A stretch of 64,000 bases of DNA from Rhizobium terrae (lineage in GTDB: Bacteria; Pseudomonadota; Alphaproteobacteria; Rhizobiales; Rhizobiaceae). The notes under the pieces are model-generated. The model did not search any database and was not told where the DNA came from. It saw only the letters and a program-made list of their open reading frames with translations. The stretch spans positions 62,001 through 126,000 of the forward strand of contig NZ_QJKM01000006.1 of the NCBI RefSeq assembly GCF_003425685.1, given 5' to 3'. Of this stretch, positions 1 through 10,748 are shown piece by piece. A program made the position numbers and the translations under genes. Positions within the stretch are counted from its first letter, which is position 1, and every line of letters begins with the position of its first letter.

Positions 1-1
1 G

Positions 2-1039
2 CTTGTCGATCGGGTCGAGGCGATCGGCAAGGTGGCAGGGCTGGAGACCGAGCGGCTGCCGGGCACGCTCGGCTATGGCGATGTTCTGGCCGTTCGTTCT
101 CCACGTCCCGAGGGCAGCAACGTGAAGACGGTGCTCGTCCTCGCCCATCTCGACACCGTTCACGCGGTGGGTGTGATCGGCAATCAGCTTCCGCTGCGTC
201 AGGAAGGCGACAAGCTTTACGGCCCCGGTATCTACGACATGAAATCCGGCGCGCTGATGGCGCTCGAAGCGATGAAACTGGCGGTCAAGCATGGCAGCCG
301 AATGCCGGTCGACCTGATCTTCGTGCCGGACGAGGAGATGGGAAGCCTCTCGTCGCGCGCCTACATGGAGGAGGCGGCGAGGACGGCAGGTTATACGCTC
401 GTCGTCGAACCCGCCCGTGACGGCGGCAAGGTGGTCGTCGCCCGCAAGGGCGTGGCGATGTACGATATCACCGTCAGGGGACGCGCCGCGCATGCGGGCG
501 CAAGGCCGCAGGATGGCCGCAGCGCCATCCGCGCCGCCGCCCGGCTGGTGCTGGAACTCGAAGCGCTCAACGACACCGCTCGCGGCGTCACCGTGACCGT
601 CGGCACGATCCAGGGCGGAACGGGCCGCAACACGGTGCCGGCCGAATGCCGCCTGCAGGTGGATGTCCGTGTGCCGGACGATGTGATCGCCGGGGAAATT
701 ACCGCCGGGATCGAAGGCATGAGGCCGGTCGATCCGGATATCGTCTTCGAGATCGACGGCCGGATGAACCGCCCGCCCTTCGCCCAGTCGGAAGAGGGCA
801 GGCGCCTTTTCGATGTTGCGGCGGAAATCGCCGGCGGCCTTGGCATCACGCTCGAAGGCATGGTGACGGGCGGCGGTTCGGACGGCAATTTCACCGCCGC
901 GCTCGGCGTGCCGACGCTCGACGGCCTGGGCGCAGACGGTGCCGGCGCGCATACGTTCAACGAGCATATCTTCGTCAGCAGCGTCGGGCCGCGCACCGCG
1001 CTGCTCGCCAATCTGATGATCTCGCTCGAGCCGAAATAA
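2..1039 (+). CDS. M20 family metallopeptidase (glutamate carboxypeptidase-like), 5' partial
   Basis: The reading frame is open from the first bases of the window, so the N-terminus lies outside; the GTG at 32 is probably an internal valine. About 345 residues are visible. M20/ArgE/CPG2 landmarks are present: the metal-binding HLDTVH, a second metal Asp in YDMKSGAL, the catalytic and metal glutamates in PDEEMGS, a lid/dimerisation domain beginning near VRGRAAHAG, and GGGSDGNF with a late His in GAGAHTFNEH. The family hydrolyses C-terminal glutamate, N-acyl amino acids or dipeptides using two zinc ions. It is a cytosolic or exported hydrolase depending on the unseen N-terminus. It converges on the GntR gene 6 bp downstream. 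The family is confident; the substrate is not known. Confidence 0.85.
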   Translation, partial: LVDRVEAIGKVAGLETERLPGTLGYGDVLAVRSPRPEGSNVKTVLVLAHLDTVHAVGVIGNQLPLRQEGDKLYGPGIYDMKSGALMALEAMKLAVKHGSRMPVDLIFVPDEEMGSLSSRAYMEEAARTAGYTLVVEPARDGGKVVVARKGVAMYDITVRGRAAHAGARPQDGRSAIRAAARLVLELEALNDTARGVTVTVGTIQGGTGRNTVPAECRLQVDVRVPDDVIAGEITAGIEGMRPVDPDIVFEIDGRMNRPPFAQSEEGRRLFDVAAEIAGGLGITLEGMVTGGGSDGNFTAALGVPTLDGLGADGAGAHTFNEHIFVSSVGPRTALLANLMISLEPK

Positions 1040-1045
1040 GACCGC

Positions 1046-1789
1046 TCAGGCCGGCAGGTTCACTTCGAACGAATTGCGGATGCGGCTCTTGCCGACCTCG
1101 ATGACGTGGCGCATCGCGGAGATCGCTTTGTGAGGATCGCGTGAGGCAATCGCGTGGGCGATCCTCAAGTGATTGGTGGCGACTTCCTCGATCTTTTCCG
1201 GCGAGGAAGCAGGTGAGGAGAGCTGGAAGGAGATCGCTAGCGCCGCCTCGATCAGCGCACTTGCCGAACGCATGAACGGATTGCCGGACATGCGGGCGAT
1301 GGCGAGATGGAATTCCAGATCCACCTTGGCGATGGTTTCCGGCGTGTGCGTCAAGTCGTCGAACCGGGCGGCGATGGCATAAAGCGCGACGATGTCGTCG
1401 CTCGTCGCGCGCAGGGCCGCTGCCGCCGCTGCCGCCGGCTCCAGCGCCATGCGCATCTCGGCAAGGTGCTCGATGAACTCGAAATCGAGGCCCGCTTCGA
1501 AACGCCAGCCAAGCACGTCCGCGTCGAAGAAATTCCAGCTCGCCTGGTCGAGCACGCGGGTGCCGACCTTGGCCTTGGCCTCGACAAGCCGCTTGGCGGC
1601 CAGCGTCTTCATCGATTCGCGCAGCACCGTGCGGGAGACGCCGAAACGGGCGGAAAGTTCCGCATCGCCCGGAAGCAGCGAGCCTTCTGGTATCTTGCCG
1701 GAAACGATCCCGCGGCCGAGCTCCGCGACCACATGCGCGTGGTTGCTGCGGCGCTTGCGCCCACTGATCGTTGTTTCCAGAAGACCCAA
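1046..1789 (-). CDS. GntR/FadR-family (FCD) transcriptional regulator
   Basis: An N-terminal winged helix (GKIPEGSLLPGDAELSARFG, then VSRTVLRESMKTL) is followed by an all-helical FCD ligand domain with the metal/ligand residues typical of the family (E..R.ALEP, D..FH..IA..SGN). The frame opens at 1828, but a consensus SD (AAGGAGG near 1796-1803) sits 6 nt before a TTG at 1789, so I place the start there (247 aa). It lies 93 bp behind yjfF on the same strand, so it is probably the last gene of the ytfQRT-yjfF operon. A likely role is sugar- or sugar-acid-responsive repression of this operon and of the divergent gguC operon (inference from position). Confidence 0.85.
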   Translation of the reverse strand: MGLLETTISGRKRRSNHAHVVAELGRGIVSGKIPEGSLLPGDAELSARFGVSRTVLRESMKTLAAKRLVEAKAKVGTRVLDQASWNFFDADVLGWRFEAGLDFEFIEHLAEMRMALEPAAAAAAALRATSDDIVALYAIAARFDDLTHTPETIAKVDLEFHLAIARMSGNPFMRSASALIEAALAISFQLSSPASSPEKIEEVATNHLRIAHAIASRDPHKAISAMRHVIEVGKSRIRNSFEVNLPA

Positions 1790-1882
1790 ATCAAACCTCC
1801 TTGGAGCGCCGTGCCTCCCTTCGGACACACGAAGGACGCTCCAAATCTTTAAGTTTACGCATCGGTGTTTTCCAAAAATGGG

Positions 1883-2881
1883 CTACGATTTTTGGGCCGA
1901 TGCGGTAAGCCGGCTTTCGGCCAATTTCCTGTTTGAATACCAGATGATCCCGCGCTGCAAGACGATGAACACGAAGAGCAGGACGCCGATGACGATTTTC
2001 GTCCACCAGGACGAAAGAGTCCCGTCGAAGACGATGTAGGTCTGGATCAAACCCTGGATGAGAATGCCGACAAAGGTGCCCGCCACCAGTCCCACGCCGC
2101 CGGTCAGCAGCGTGCCACCGATGACGACCGCGGCAATCGCATCGAGTTCGACGCCGACGGTGGCCAGCGAATAGCCCGACGAGGTGTAGAGCGTATAGGC
2201 GATGCCGGCGAGGCCGGACAGGAAGCCGGAAAGTGCATAAATGCCGACCGTGGTCGAGCCGACCGGAACTCCCATCAGTTCGGCTGACTGCTGGCTGCCG
2301 CCGATCGCGTAGACGTTAGCGCCGAAGCGGGTGCGTCCCGCCACGAAGGCGCCAATCAGGAAGACGGCGAGCATCAGCATGGCAAGCGCAGTCAGCCGTC
2401 CGCCGCCCGGAAAGCGGAAATAGAAGCCCTGGATGGCGTCGATCATCTCGTGCGAGATTGGCACCGATTCCGTCGAGATCAGATAAGCGGCGCCGCGGGC
2501 CAAGAACATGCCGGCCAGCGTCACGACAAAGGGCGGGATGCCGAGATAGCGGATCATCGCCCCCATCAGGCTGCCGAACAGCGTCGAGATGACAAGCACG
2601 GCCGCAAACGCGATGAGCGGGTGAACGCCGAGCGAGCCGACCATGACGGCCGTGAAGACGCTGGTGAAGGCGATGACCGAGCCGATCGAAAGATCGATGC
2701 CGCCGGACAGGATGACGAAGGTCATGCCGACCGCGGCGATGCCGAGGAATGCGTTGTCCGTCAGAAGATTGCCGATGACCCGGGTCGACAGCATGTTCGG
2801 AAACTGCATCACACAAAGCGCATAGGCGACGACGAAAATGCCGAGCGTCGTCACGAAGGGCAGGTTACGGGAGTGGATCAT
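1883..2881 (-). CDS. yjfF: Galactofuranose-type ABC importer, inner-membrane permease YjfF
   Basis: 332 aa, a BPD_transp_2/RbsC-type permease with about eight to ten hydrophobic segments. It resembles E. coli YjfF along its length: the N-terminal RNLPFVTTLGIFV, the loop ILSGGIDLSIGSVIAFT, LGIPPFVVTLAGMFLARG, FPGGGRLTALAML, GVELDAIAAVVIGGTLLTGG and FDGTLSSWWTKI. With YtfT it forms the membrane pore that pairs with the YtfR ATPase and the periplasmic YtfQ. Its ATG overlaps the ytfT stop by 4 bp, showing translational coupling. E. coli YtfQRT-YjfF transports galactofuranose; the exact pentose or hexose here is unproven. Confidence 0.93.
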   Translation of the reverse strand: MIHSRNLPFVTTLGIFVVAYALCVMQFPNMLSTRVIGNLLTDNAFLGIAAVGMTFVILSGGIDLSIGSVIAFTSVFTAVMVGSLGVHPLIAFAAVLVISTLFGSLMGAMIRYLGIPPFVVTLAGMFLARGAAYLISTESVPISHEMIDAIQGFYFRFPGGGRLTALAMLMLAVFLIGAFVAGRTRFGANVYAIGGSQQSAELMGVPVGSTTVGIYALSGFLSGLAGIAYTLYTSSGYSLATVGVELDAIAAVVIGGTLLTGGVGLVAGTFVGILIQGLIQTYIVFDGTLSSWWTKIVIGVLLFVFIVLQRGIIWYSNRKLAESRLTASAQKS

Positions 2882-3932
2882 CGTACCGTCCCTTCTGCAT
2901 TATTGGCCGCATTGCCGGCCGGTTTGGTGGCAGTCGTCTCGGTCCGTCTCTTCGGCGCTTTGATGAAGCCGAACAGGGAGAGGATCGCCGGAGACTGGAG
3001 CGTCAGCACGACGATGATGATGCCGGCCTTGATGATCAGGTTGAATTCCGGCGGAAAACCGGAGACGAGAATGCCGGTATTGATCGACTGGATGATCAGC
3101 GCGCCGATCAGCGAAGCGGCGATCGAAAAACGTCCGCCGTTCAGCGACGTGCCGCCAATCACCACCGCGAGAATCGCATCGAGCTCCAGCCAGAGGCCGG
3201 CATTGTTGGCGTCGGCGCCGCGGATGTCGGCGGTGACGATGAGGCCCGCGATCGCTGCGCAGATACCGGAGATGGCGTAGACGAAGAACAGCAGGAAGCG
3301 GGCGCGCACGCCGGCAAGCGTCGCGGCGCGGCGATTGATGCCGGTCGCTTCGATCAGGAAGCCGAGCGCCGAGCGGCGCACCACCAGGCCGATGATGAGG
3401 GCGGCGCAGACCCATATGAGGATGGGGATGGGAATGCCGGCGAAAGACCCTGAACCCAGGGCCGCGAAGCTGTCGTTGTTGAAGGTGAGGATGACGCCTT
3501 CGGTGACGAGCTGGGCGATGCCGCGGCCCGCCACCATCAGGATCAGCGTCGCGATGATCGGCTGGATGTCGAGAAGCGCCACCAGCACGCCGTTCCACAG
3601 GCCGCAGAGAAGCCCGACGCCGAGCGAGACAAGGATCACGGTCGGCAGCGGGTAGTCCTTGCTGATCAGGGTTGCGGCCACGGCGCCGCAGATGGCGATC
3701 ACCGCGCCGATCGAGAGGTCGATGCCGCGGGTGGCGATCACGAGCGTCATGCCGACCGTCAGCAGCGCTACCGGGGCGGCGCGGACGAGGATGTCGATCA
3801 GGCTGCCGTAGAGGCGGCCGTTCTGGACGGAAATAGTCAGGAAGCCGGGCGCGATGGCGGTGATCAGCGCAAGGATGATGGCGAGCGCTACGATCTGCGG
3901 GGCAAGGCGTTTCAGGCGGCGGGTGATACGAT

Positions 3933-3936
<4 letters not shown>
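2878..3936 (-). CDS. ytfT: Galactofuranose-type ABC importer, inner-membrane permease YtfT
   Basis: 352 aa, a second RbsC-type permease. It shows LLTVGMTLVIATRGIDLSIGA, LDIQPIIATLILMVAGRGIAQL and LWLELDAILAVVIGGTSLNGG, matching YtfT-type permeases. The frame stays open upstream to 4116, but that part overlaps ytfR. The ATG at 3936 forms an ATGA overlap with the ytfR stop, which fixes the start. The C-terminus is extended by a basic and Ala/Thr-rich cytoplasmic tail (KAPKRRTETTATKPAGNAAN). It acts as a heterodimer with YjfF. Confidence 0.93.
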
Positions 3937-5462
<1,526 letters not shown>

Positions 5463-5493
5463 TTACGCATCCCGCAGGTTGGCAGACCGGAGG

Positions 5494-5519
5494 ACCGGGG
5501 CGATGTGTGCCGCCCCGGT
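5494..5519 (-). other. Stem-loop 1 in the ytfQ-ytfR intergenic mRNA
   Basis: Perfect inverted repeat with 9-bp arms, ACCGGGGCG (5494-5502) and CGCCCCGGT (5511-5519), and an 8-nt loop. No U-run follows in the direction of transcription, so it is more likely an mRNA-stabilising or processing hairpin than a strong terminator. It lies between the binding-protein gene and the ATPase gene. Confidence 0.6.
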
Positions 5520-5528
5520 ACCGGAGGC

Positions 5529-5557
5529 ACCCGGCCCAAAGGAAGGAGAGGCCGGGT
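5529..5557 (-). other. Stem-loop 2 in the ytfQ-ytfR intergenic mRNA
   Basis: Perfect 8-bp arms ACCCGGCC (5529-5536) and GGCCGGGT (5550-5557) around a 13-nt loop, starting 10 bp after the ytfQ stop. With stem-loop 1 it gives two consecutive hairpins at the 3' end of ytfQ. That is the usual arrangement for protecting a binding-protein mRNA from 3' exonucleases. Confidence 0.6.
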
Positions 5558-5566
5558 CGCGGGAGA

Positions 5567-6526
5567 TCAGTAGCCGAGACCCTTCTTGGCTTCGTAGACC
5601 TTCATCGGGTCATCCTTCTGCGTGTAGAGCTTGGATTCCGTCTGGATCCACTTCGGCGGCGCCTTCTTGTCCTTGAGATAGGCGTTCAGCGCTTCAAACG
5701 CAGGGCCTGCCATGTTCGGGGTCAGTTCCACCGTCGCATTGGCCTCGCCCTTCGCCATGGCCTGGAAAATATCCGGCACGGCGTCGATCGAGACGATCTT
5801 GATGTCGGTGCCGGGCTTCAGGCCGGCTTCCTTGATCGCCTGAATGGCGCCGACGGCCATGTCGTCGTTATGGGCATAGACCGCGCAGATGTTCTTGCCG
5901 CCGCCTTCGGCCTTGATGAAGCTTTCCATGACTTCCTTGCCCTTGGTGCGGGTGAAGTCACCGGTCTGCGAGCGGACGATCTTGATATTGCTCTTGCCTG
6001 CAATCGCCTGATCGAAACCTTTCTTGCGGTTGATGGCGGGCGAGGAGCCGGTCGTGCCCTGAAGCTCGACAACCTTGCAATCCTTGGAACCGACCTCCTT
6101 GGCCAGCCACTCGCCGGCAACCTTGCCTTCATAAACGGTGTCGGATGTGACAGCCGTCAGATAGAGATCCTTCGGCGCATCGATTTCACGGTCGAGCAGG
6201 ATGACGGGAATCTTTTCTTCCTTGGCTTCCTTCAGAACCGCATCCCAGCCGGTGGCGACCACCGGTGCGATGAAGATCGCGTCGACGCCTTGAGCGATGA
6301 AGCCGCGGATCGCCTTGATCTGGTTTTCCTGCTTCTGCTGCGCGTCGGCGAATTTCAGCGTGACACCGCGCTTTTCGGCTTCCTGCTTGGTGACGGTCGT
6401 TTCAGCCGCACGCCAGCCGGATTCGGAGCCGATCTGCGAGAAGCCGACCGTCAGCGATGCTGCGGAAACGGTGGAAGCAAGCGATAGGGTAAGAACGGCC
6501 GCAGCCGTCGCGAATGCTCTTTTCAT
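5567..6526 (-). CDS. ytfQ: Periplasmic galactofuranose-type sugar-binding protein YtfQ
   Basis: 319 aa. A Sec signal peptide (MKRAFATAAAVLTLSLASTVSAA) is cleaved after about residue 22. The mature part is a Peripla_BP_4 (RbsB-like) protein with YtfQ hallmarks: VGFSQIGSESGWRAAET, FADAQQKQENQIKAI, IFIAPVVATGWDAVL, ILLDREID, GSSPAINRKKGFD, AVYAHNDDMAVGAIQAI and VSIDAVPDIFQAM. It delivers sugar to YtfT/YjfF. A strong SD (GGGAGGATAAAAG) precedes the ATG. It is the first gene of the leftward operon, and the 290-bp region upstream is shared with gguC. Confidence 0.95.
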   Translation of the reverse strand: MKRAFATAAAVLTLSLASTVSAASLTVGFSQIGSESGWRAAETTVTKQEAEKRGVTLKFADAQQKQENQIKAIRGFIAQGVDAIFIAPVVATGWDAVLKEAKEEKIPVILLDREIDAPKDLYLTAVTSDTVYEGKVAGEWLAKEVGSKDCKVVELQGTTGSSPAINRKKGFDQAIAGKSNIKIVRSQTGDFTRTKGKEVMESFIKAEGGGKNICAVYAHNDDMAVGAIQAIKEAGLKPGTDIKIVSIDAVPDIFQAMAKGEANATVELTPNMAGPAFEALNAYLKDKKAPPKWIQTESKLYTQKDDPMKVYEAKKGLGY

Positions 6527-6728
6527 CTTTTATCCTCCCAGAGATGAGAAAGCGAACTGACGGCTGAGAGGTTTGGCATATAATATTACTTTTTCAAGCG
6601 CTAATTTCGCCGATTTTGGAATTATGGAGTTCCCGCGGGGCGATAAGGCCAAGTCAATCGATTGAATCTCCGAAATAAATCAGGTTCGCGAGAAAATTCT
6701 GTGAGACGGAAGACGTATTTCGCGATCC

Positions 6729-6766
6729 TTGACAAGCGCCATGCCGATCCAATAGTCGTATTATTG
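6729..6766 (+). promoter_or_regulatory. Promoter and overlapping palindromic operator upstream of gguC
   Basis: A -35 box TTGACA (6729-6734) is followed after 16 bp by AATAGT (6751-6756, 4 of 6 match to TATAAT). The -10 region is embedded in a near-perfect inverted repeat, CAATAGT-CGT-ATTATTG (6750-6766), with 6 of 7 arm positions matching. A palindrome covering a -10 box is the classic position for a repressor. The spacing and AT-rich arms are compatible with a FadR/FCD-type GntR protein such as the one encoded at 1046-1789. The assignment is inference. Confidence 0.5.
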
Positions 6767-6858
6767 ACTGCATCGGAGACCTCTGGCATTCCGATGGGAG
6801 GAGAGCGCGGCGACGGGAGATGCCGCGAATATCGGATAAGCATTGGGTGACGAAATCG

Positions 6859-7851
6859 ATGTTGCGTATTCTTCAGGTTCGGGATGGCGCCGGCGCGCTG
6901 AATGTTGTCGCGTGGGATGGCGAGGGCGTTGCGCGCATCGTCAAGGGCGTTTCCTCGACTTATGATCTTGCCAATCAGGCAATTGCCGCGGGCCAGACGC
7001 TTCAACAGCGGATCGATGCTGCCGGTTTTGGCGACGCCGTCGACCTGGAGAGGGCTGCGGCGGAAGGCCGGATCGCCCTGCCGATCTCTCATCCGGACCC
7101 CGCGCATTTCGTCGTTGCCGGCACGGGTCTGACCCATCTCGGCTCCGCCGATGGTCGCGACAAGATGCACAAGGCGGCGGCTGCCGCCGAAAAGCCGACT
7201 GATTCCATGCGCATGTTCCTGATGGGCGTCGAAGGCGGCAAGCCGAAGGCGGGTGAAGTCGGCGTGCAGCCGGAATGGTTTTATAAGGGCAATGGATCGC
7301 AGCTTCGTGCGACCGGCGAGGACCTCGTGTCGCCGGCCTTCGCGCTGGATGGCGGGGAAGAGCCGGAACTGGCGGCCATCTACCTGATCGGCCCCGATGG
7401 TACGCCCTTCCGCCTCGGCTTCTGTCTCGCCAACGAATTTTCCGACCACGTGACGGAGAAGGGCAACTATCTCTGGCTCGCCCATTCCAAGCTGCGCCAC
7501 GCGGGCCTCGGCCCGGAACTTCTGGTCGGCGAGCTGCCGGCGCATGTGGAGGGCACGTCGCGTGTGCTGCGCGACGGCAAGGCGATCTTCGAAAAGCCCT
7601 TCCTGTCGGGTGAGGCGAACATGTCCCACACGATCGCCAACCTGGAGCACCATAACTTCAAATATGAGCTGTTCCGCCAGCCGGGCGATCTGCATGTGCA
7701 TTTCTTCGGCACCGCGACGCTTTCCTTCTCGGATGGCGTCAAGACGGAGCCGGGCGACGTGTTCGAGATTGTTGCCGCGCCCTTCAAGCTGCCCCTCGTC
7801 AACCGGCTGGCCGTCGCGGCCGACAAGCCGGTCGCGATCAAGTCGCTCTGA
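6859..7851 (+). CDS. gguC: GguC/AraD1-family FAH-fold sugar-acid enzyme
   Basis: 330 aa from the ATG at 6859 (MLRILQVRDG). GTG at 6847 and ATG at 6820 are also in frame, and no good SD decides between them. The protein has the fumarylacetoacetate-hydrolase-like fold signature seen in GguC/AraD1 proteins: VAGTGLTHLGSADGRDKMH, VQPEWFYKGNG, SPAFALDGGEEPELA, LGFCLANEFSDHV and a late GTATLSFSDGVK. In Agrobacterium gguC closes the chvE-gguAB cluster; here it is the first gene of a run leading to chvE. FAH-fold enzymes act on 2-keto-3-deoxy sugar acids or their oxidised forms, which fits the dehydrogenase and dehydratase that follow. The exact reaction is not established from sequence. Confidence 0.82.
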   Translation: MLRILQVRDGAGALNVVAWDGEGVARIVKGVSSTYDLANQAIAAGQTLQQRIDAAGFGDAVDLERAAAEGRIALPISHPDPAHFVVAGTGLTHLGSADGRDKMHKAAAAAEKPTDSMRMFLMGVEGGKPKAGEVGVQPEWFYKGNGSQLRATGEDLVSPAFALDGGEEPELAAIYLIGPDGTPFRLGFCLANEFSDHVTEKGNYLWLAHSKLRHAGLGPELLVGELPAHVEGTSRVLRDGKAIFEKPFLSGEANMSHTIANLEHHNFKYELFRQPGDLHVHFFGTATLSFSDGVKTEPGDVFEIVAAPFKLPLVNRLAVAADKPVAIKSL

Positions 7852-7860
7852 GGGACGGCC

Positions 7861-8787
7861 ATGGCTTCCATTCGCCTCGCCATCGTCGGTCTCGGAAAGA
7901 TCGCCAGGGACCAGCATCTCGGTGCGATCGCCGCGACGGACGGCATCGATCTCGTGGCGGTCGCGAGCCGCCATGCACAGCTCGATGGTGTCCGCTGTTT
8001 CCATGAAATCGGTGACCTCCTGGCATCCGATGTCGGGATCGATGCCGTGTCGCTCTGCACGCCGCCTCAAGGCCGTTTCGAGCAGGCCAAGGTCGCGCTC
8101 GATGCAGGCAAGCATGTGATGCTCGAAAAGCCGCCGGGTGCGACGCTGTCTGAAGTCTATGCGCTGGAAGCGCTCGCCGGTGCCAGGAGCCTGACGCTGT
8201 TCTCCACCTGGCATTCGCGCGCAGCCGCCGCCGTCGAGCCGGCGCGGACGCTGCTTGCCAGGCGGAAGATCAGAAGCGTTTCGGTCGAGTGGAAGGAAGA
8301 CGTTCGTCACTGGCATCCGGGTCAAGCGTGGATATGGGAACCGGGTGGCCTCGGCGTCTTCGATCCCGGCATCAACGCGCTGTCGATCGTCACCCGCATC
8401 ATGCCGGAGAAATTCCATCTCGTCCGTTCTGACCTGACTTTCCCGGCCAACCGCGCGGCGCCGATCGCGGCATCGCTCGCTTTCGAGACCGATGGCGGAG
8501 TGCCGGTCTCGGCTGAGTTCGACTGGCGCCAGACGGGGCCCCAGACCTGGGACATCACCGTCGAGACGGACGAAGGTCGGGTCGTGCTGACGCATGGCGG
8601 CAGCCGTCTTTTTGTCGACGGCGCGGCGCAGATCGTCGAAGAGGACCGGGAATACCGCAATCTCTATCGCGATTTCGTCGCGCTGGTCGCCGCGAAAGAA
8701 AGCGATACCGACTTTTCGCCGCTGGTGCATGTTGCGGATGCCTTTATGTTGGGCCGACGCATCCAGACAGAGGCCTTTGAGGACTGA
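7861..8787 (+). CDS. Gfo/Idh/MocA-family L-arabinose/D-galactose 1-dehydrogenase
   Basis: 308 aa with an N-terminal Rossmann nucleotide site ([13 protein letters not shown]) and the family Lys-Pro motif in [14 protein letters not shown]. The stretches [20 protein letters not shown] and [17 protein letters not shown] match what I recall of Azospirillum L-arabinose 1-dehydrogenase and the Pseudomonas galactose dehydrogenase. The reaction oxidises the sugar to its lactone with NAD(P)+. It starts 9 bp after gguC with a GAGGGA SD, and the next ATG is 2 bp after its stop, so the three enzymes form one operon. Arabinose and galactose share stereochemistry around the reactive carbons, so both may be substrates. 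Confidence 0.85.
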   Translation: MASIRLAIVGLGKIARDQHLGAIAATDGIDLVAVASRHAQLDGVRCFHEIGDLLASDVGIDAVSLCTPPQGRFEQAKVALDAGKHVMLEKPPGATLSEVYALEALAGARSLTLFSTWHSRAAAAVEPARTLLARRKIRSVSVEWKEDVRHWHPGQAWIWEPGGLGVFDPGINALSIVTRIMPEKFHLVRSDLTFPANRAAPIAASLAFETDGGVPVSAEFDWRQTGPQTWDITVETDEGRVVLTHGGSRLFVDGAAQIVEEDREYRNLYRDFVALVAAKESDTDFSPLVHVADAFMLGRRIQTEAFED

Positions 8788-8789
8788 TT

Positions 8790-10634
8790 ATGAGCAATTC
8801 AGAGAATGCACCGTCGAACGAAATAGCCAAGGCCGGTCATAGCCGGAGCGAGGGCCGCAAGCTTCGCTCGCGCGCCTGGTTCGACAACCCCGACAATATC
8901 GACATGACCGCGCTCTATCTGGAGCGCTACATGAATTTCGGCTTGAGCCAGGCGGAGCTTCAGTCGGACCGGCCGATCATCGGCATCGCCCAGACGGGTT
9001 CCGATCTTTCGCCTTGCAACCGGCACCACCTAGAACTGGCGCATCGCCTGCGCGAAGGCATCCGCGAGGCGGGCGGCATCGCGATCGAGTTCCCCGTCCA
9101 TCCGATCCAGGAAACCGGCAAGCGCCCGACCGCCGGCCTCGACCGCAACCTTGCCTATCTCGGTCTCGTCGAAGTGCTCTACGGTTATCCGCTTGACGGA
9201 GTCGTGCTGACGATCGGCTGCGACAAGACCACCCCGGCCTGTCTGATGGCCGCGGCCACCGTCAACATCCCGTCGATCGCCCTGTCGGTCGGCCCGATGC
9301 TGAACGGCTGGTTCCGCGGCGAGCGCACCGGCTCCGGCACGATCGTCTGGAAGGCGCGCGAGCTGCTGGCGAAGGGCGAGATCGATTACGCGGGCTTCGT
9401 GAAGCTCGTCGCTTCCTCGGCGCCGTCGACCGGCTATTGCAATACGATGGGCACGGCGACGACGATGAACTCGCTTGCCGAAGCGCTCGGCATGCAGCTT
9501 CCGGGTTCGGCCGCCATTCCGGCACCTTATCGTGATCGTCAGGAAGTCGCCTATCTCACCGGCCTTCGCATCGTCGAAATGGTCAAGGAGGACCTGAAGC
9601 CTTCGGACATCCTGACCAAGGAGGCCTTCATCAACGCGATCCGCGTCAACTCGGCGATCGGCGGCTCGACCAATGCGCCGATCCATCTCAACGCGCTCGC
9701 CCGTCATATCGGCGTCGAACTGACCGTCGACGACTGGCAGACCTATGGCGAGGAAGTGCCGCTGCTCGTCAACCTGCAGCCGGCCGGAGAATATCTGGGC
9801 GAGGACTATTATCACGCGGGCGGTGTCCCCGCCGTCGTCAACCAGTTGATGGAACAGGGCCTGATCAACGAAGGCGCGATGACTGTCAACGGCAAGACGA
9901 TCGGCGAGAATTGCCGCGGCGCGATCATCGAAGACGACAAGGTCATCAAGCGCTACGCCGAGCCGCTGAAAGCGCGGGCCGGTTTCCGCGTCCTGCGCGG
10001 CAACCTGTTCTCGTCGGCGATCATGAAGACCAGCGTCATCTCGCCGGAATTCCGCGAACGCTATCTCTCCAACCCGAACGATCCGGAAGCCTTCGAAGGT
10101 AAGGCGGTCGTGTTCGACGGTCCGGAGGATTACCATCACCGGATCGACGATCCGTCGCTGGAGATCGACGAGCATACGGTGCTGTTCATGCGCGGCGCCG
10201 GGCCGATCGGCTATCCGGGAGCGGCTGAAGTCGTCAACATGCGCGCGCCGGACTACCTGCTCAAGAAGGGCATCTCGTCGCTTGCCTGTATCGGCGACGG
10301 CCGGCAATCCGGGACTTCGGGCAGCCCGTCGATCCTCAACGCGTCTCCGGAAGCCGCAGCCGGCGGCGGTCTTGCCATCCTGAAGACCGGCGACCGGGTG
10401 CGCATCGATCTCGGCCGCGGCGAGGCGAACATCCTGATTTCCGATGCAGAACTTGCCGAGCGCCGCAAGGCGCTGGAGGCGAATGGCGGCTATCATTATC
10501 CGAAGCACCAGACGCCGTGGCAGGAAATTCAGCGCGGCATCGTCGGGCAGATGGAAACCGGCGCGGTTCTCGAACCGGCCGTCAAATACCAGCGTATCGC
10601 CCAGACCGAAGGCCTGCCGCGCGACAATCACTGA
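8790..10634 (+). CDS. IlvD/Edd-family sugar-acid dehydratase (arabinonate/galactonate/xylonate type)
   Basis: 614 aa. Three cysteines expected to bind the Fe-S cluster are present ([27 protein letters not shown]), with [56 protein letters not shown] and a C-terminal AVKYQRIAQ. These resemble Caulobacter XylD and the Rhizobium arabinonate dehydratase. The enzyme removes water from an aldonate to give a 2-keto-3-deoxyaldonate. The first 25 residues ([20 protein letters not shown]) are an N-terminal extension relative to those enzymes. It is coupled to the dehydrogenase upstream, and both sit between two sugar importers. Confidence 0.9.
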   Translation: MSNSENAPSNEIAKAGHSRSEGRKLRSRAWFDNPDNIDMTALYLERYMNFGLSQAELQSDRPIIGIAQTGSDLSPCNRHHLELAHRLREGIREAGGIAIEFPVHPIQETGKRPTAGLDRNLAYLGLVEVLYGYPLDGVVLTIGCDKTTPACLMAAATVNIPSIALSVGPMLNGWFRGERTGSGTIVWKARELLAKGEIDYAGFVKLVASSAPSTGYCNTMGTATTMNSLAEALGMQLPGSAAIPAPYRDRQEVAYLTGLRIVEMVKEDLKPSDILTKEAFINAIRVNSAIGGSTNAPIHLNALARHIGVELTVDDWQTYGEEVPLLVNLQPAGEYLGEDYYHAGGVPAVVNQLMEQGLINEGAMTVNGKTIGENCRGAIIEDDKVIKRYAEPLKARAGFRVLRGNLFSSAIMKTSVISPEFRERYLSNPNDPEAFEGKAVVFDGPEDYHHRIDDPSLEIDEHTVLFMRGAGPIGYPGAAEVVNMRAPDYLLKKGISSLACIGDGRQSGTSGSPSILNASPEAAAGGGLAILKTGDRVRIDLGRGEANILISDAELAERRKALEANGGYHYPKHQTPWQEIQRGIVGQMETGAVLEPAVKYQRIAQTEGLPRDNH

Positions 10635-10748
10635 TCCAAGGGTCGGTCGGTTCACCGGCCGATCCCCGATCACCCAGGGGCGGGGGAGGCCGTCCATCAC
10701 ATAGAATTCGGTGGCTCGATGGGAGCCGCCGCAAAGGAGGAGCAATCC

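Noticed and set aside
391..1011. 206-codon open frame on the minus strand opposite the M20 peptidase
   Set aside because: It mirrors the codon structure of the peptidase gene, is Ser/Pro/Arg-rich and has no SD or family motif. Many similar long antisense frames in this GC-rich window (for example 4020-5573, 18711-20633, 39349-41727) are rejected for the same reason.
32..1039. GTG at 32 as the true start of the M20 peptidase
   Set aside because: The frame is open to the window edge and the normal family N-terminus is missing, so the gene is truncated by the window.
6622..8730. 702-codon open frame on the minus strand
   Set aside because: It is antisense to gguC and the sugar dehydrogenase, both of which have clear catalytic motifs. 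Its His/Arg/Asp-rich composition is typical of a shadow frame.
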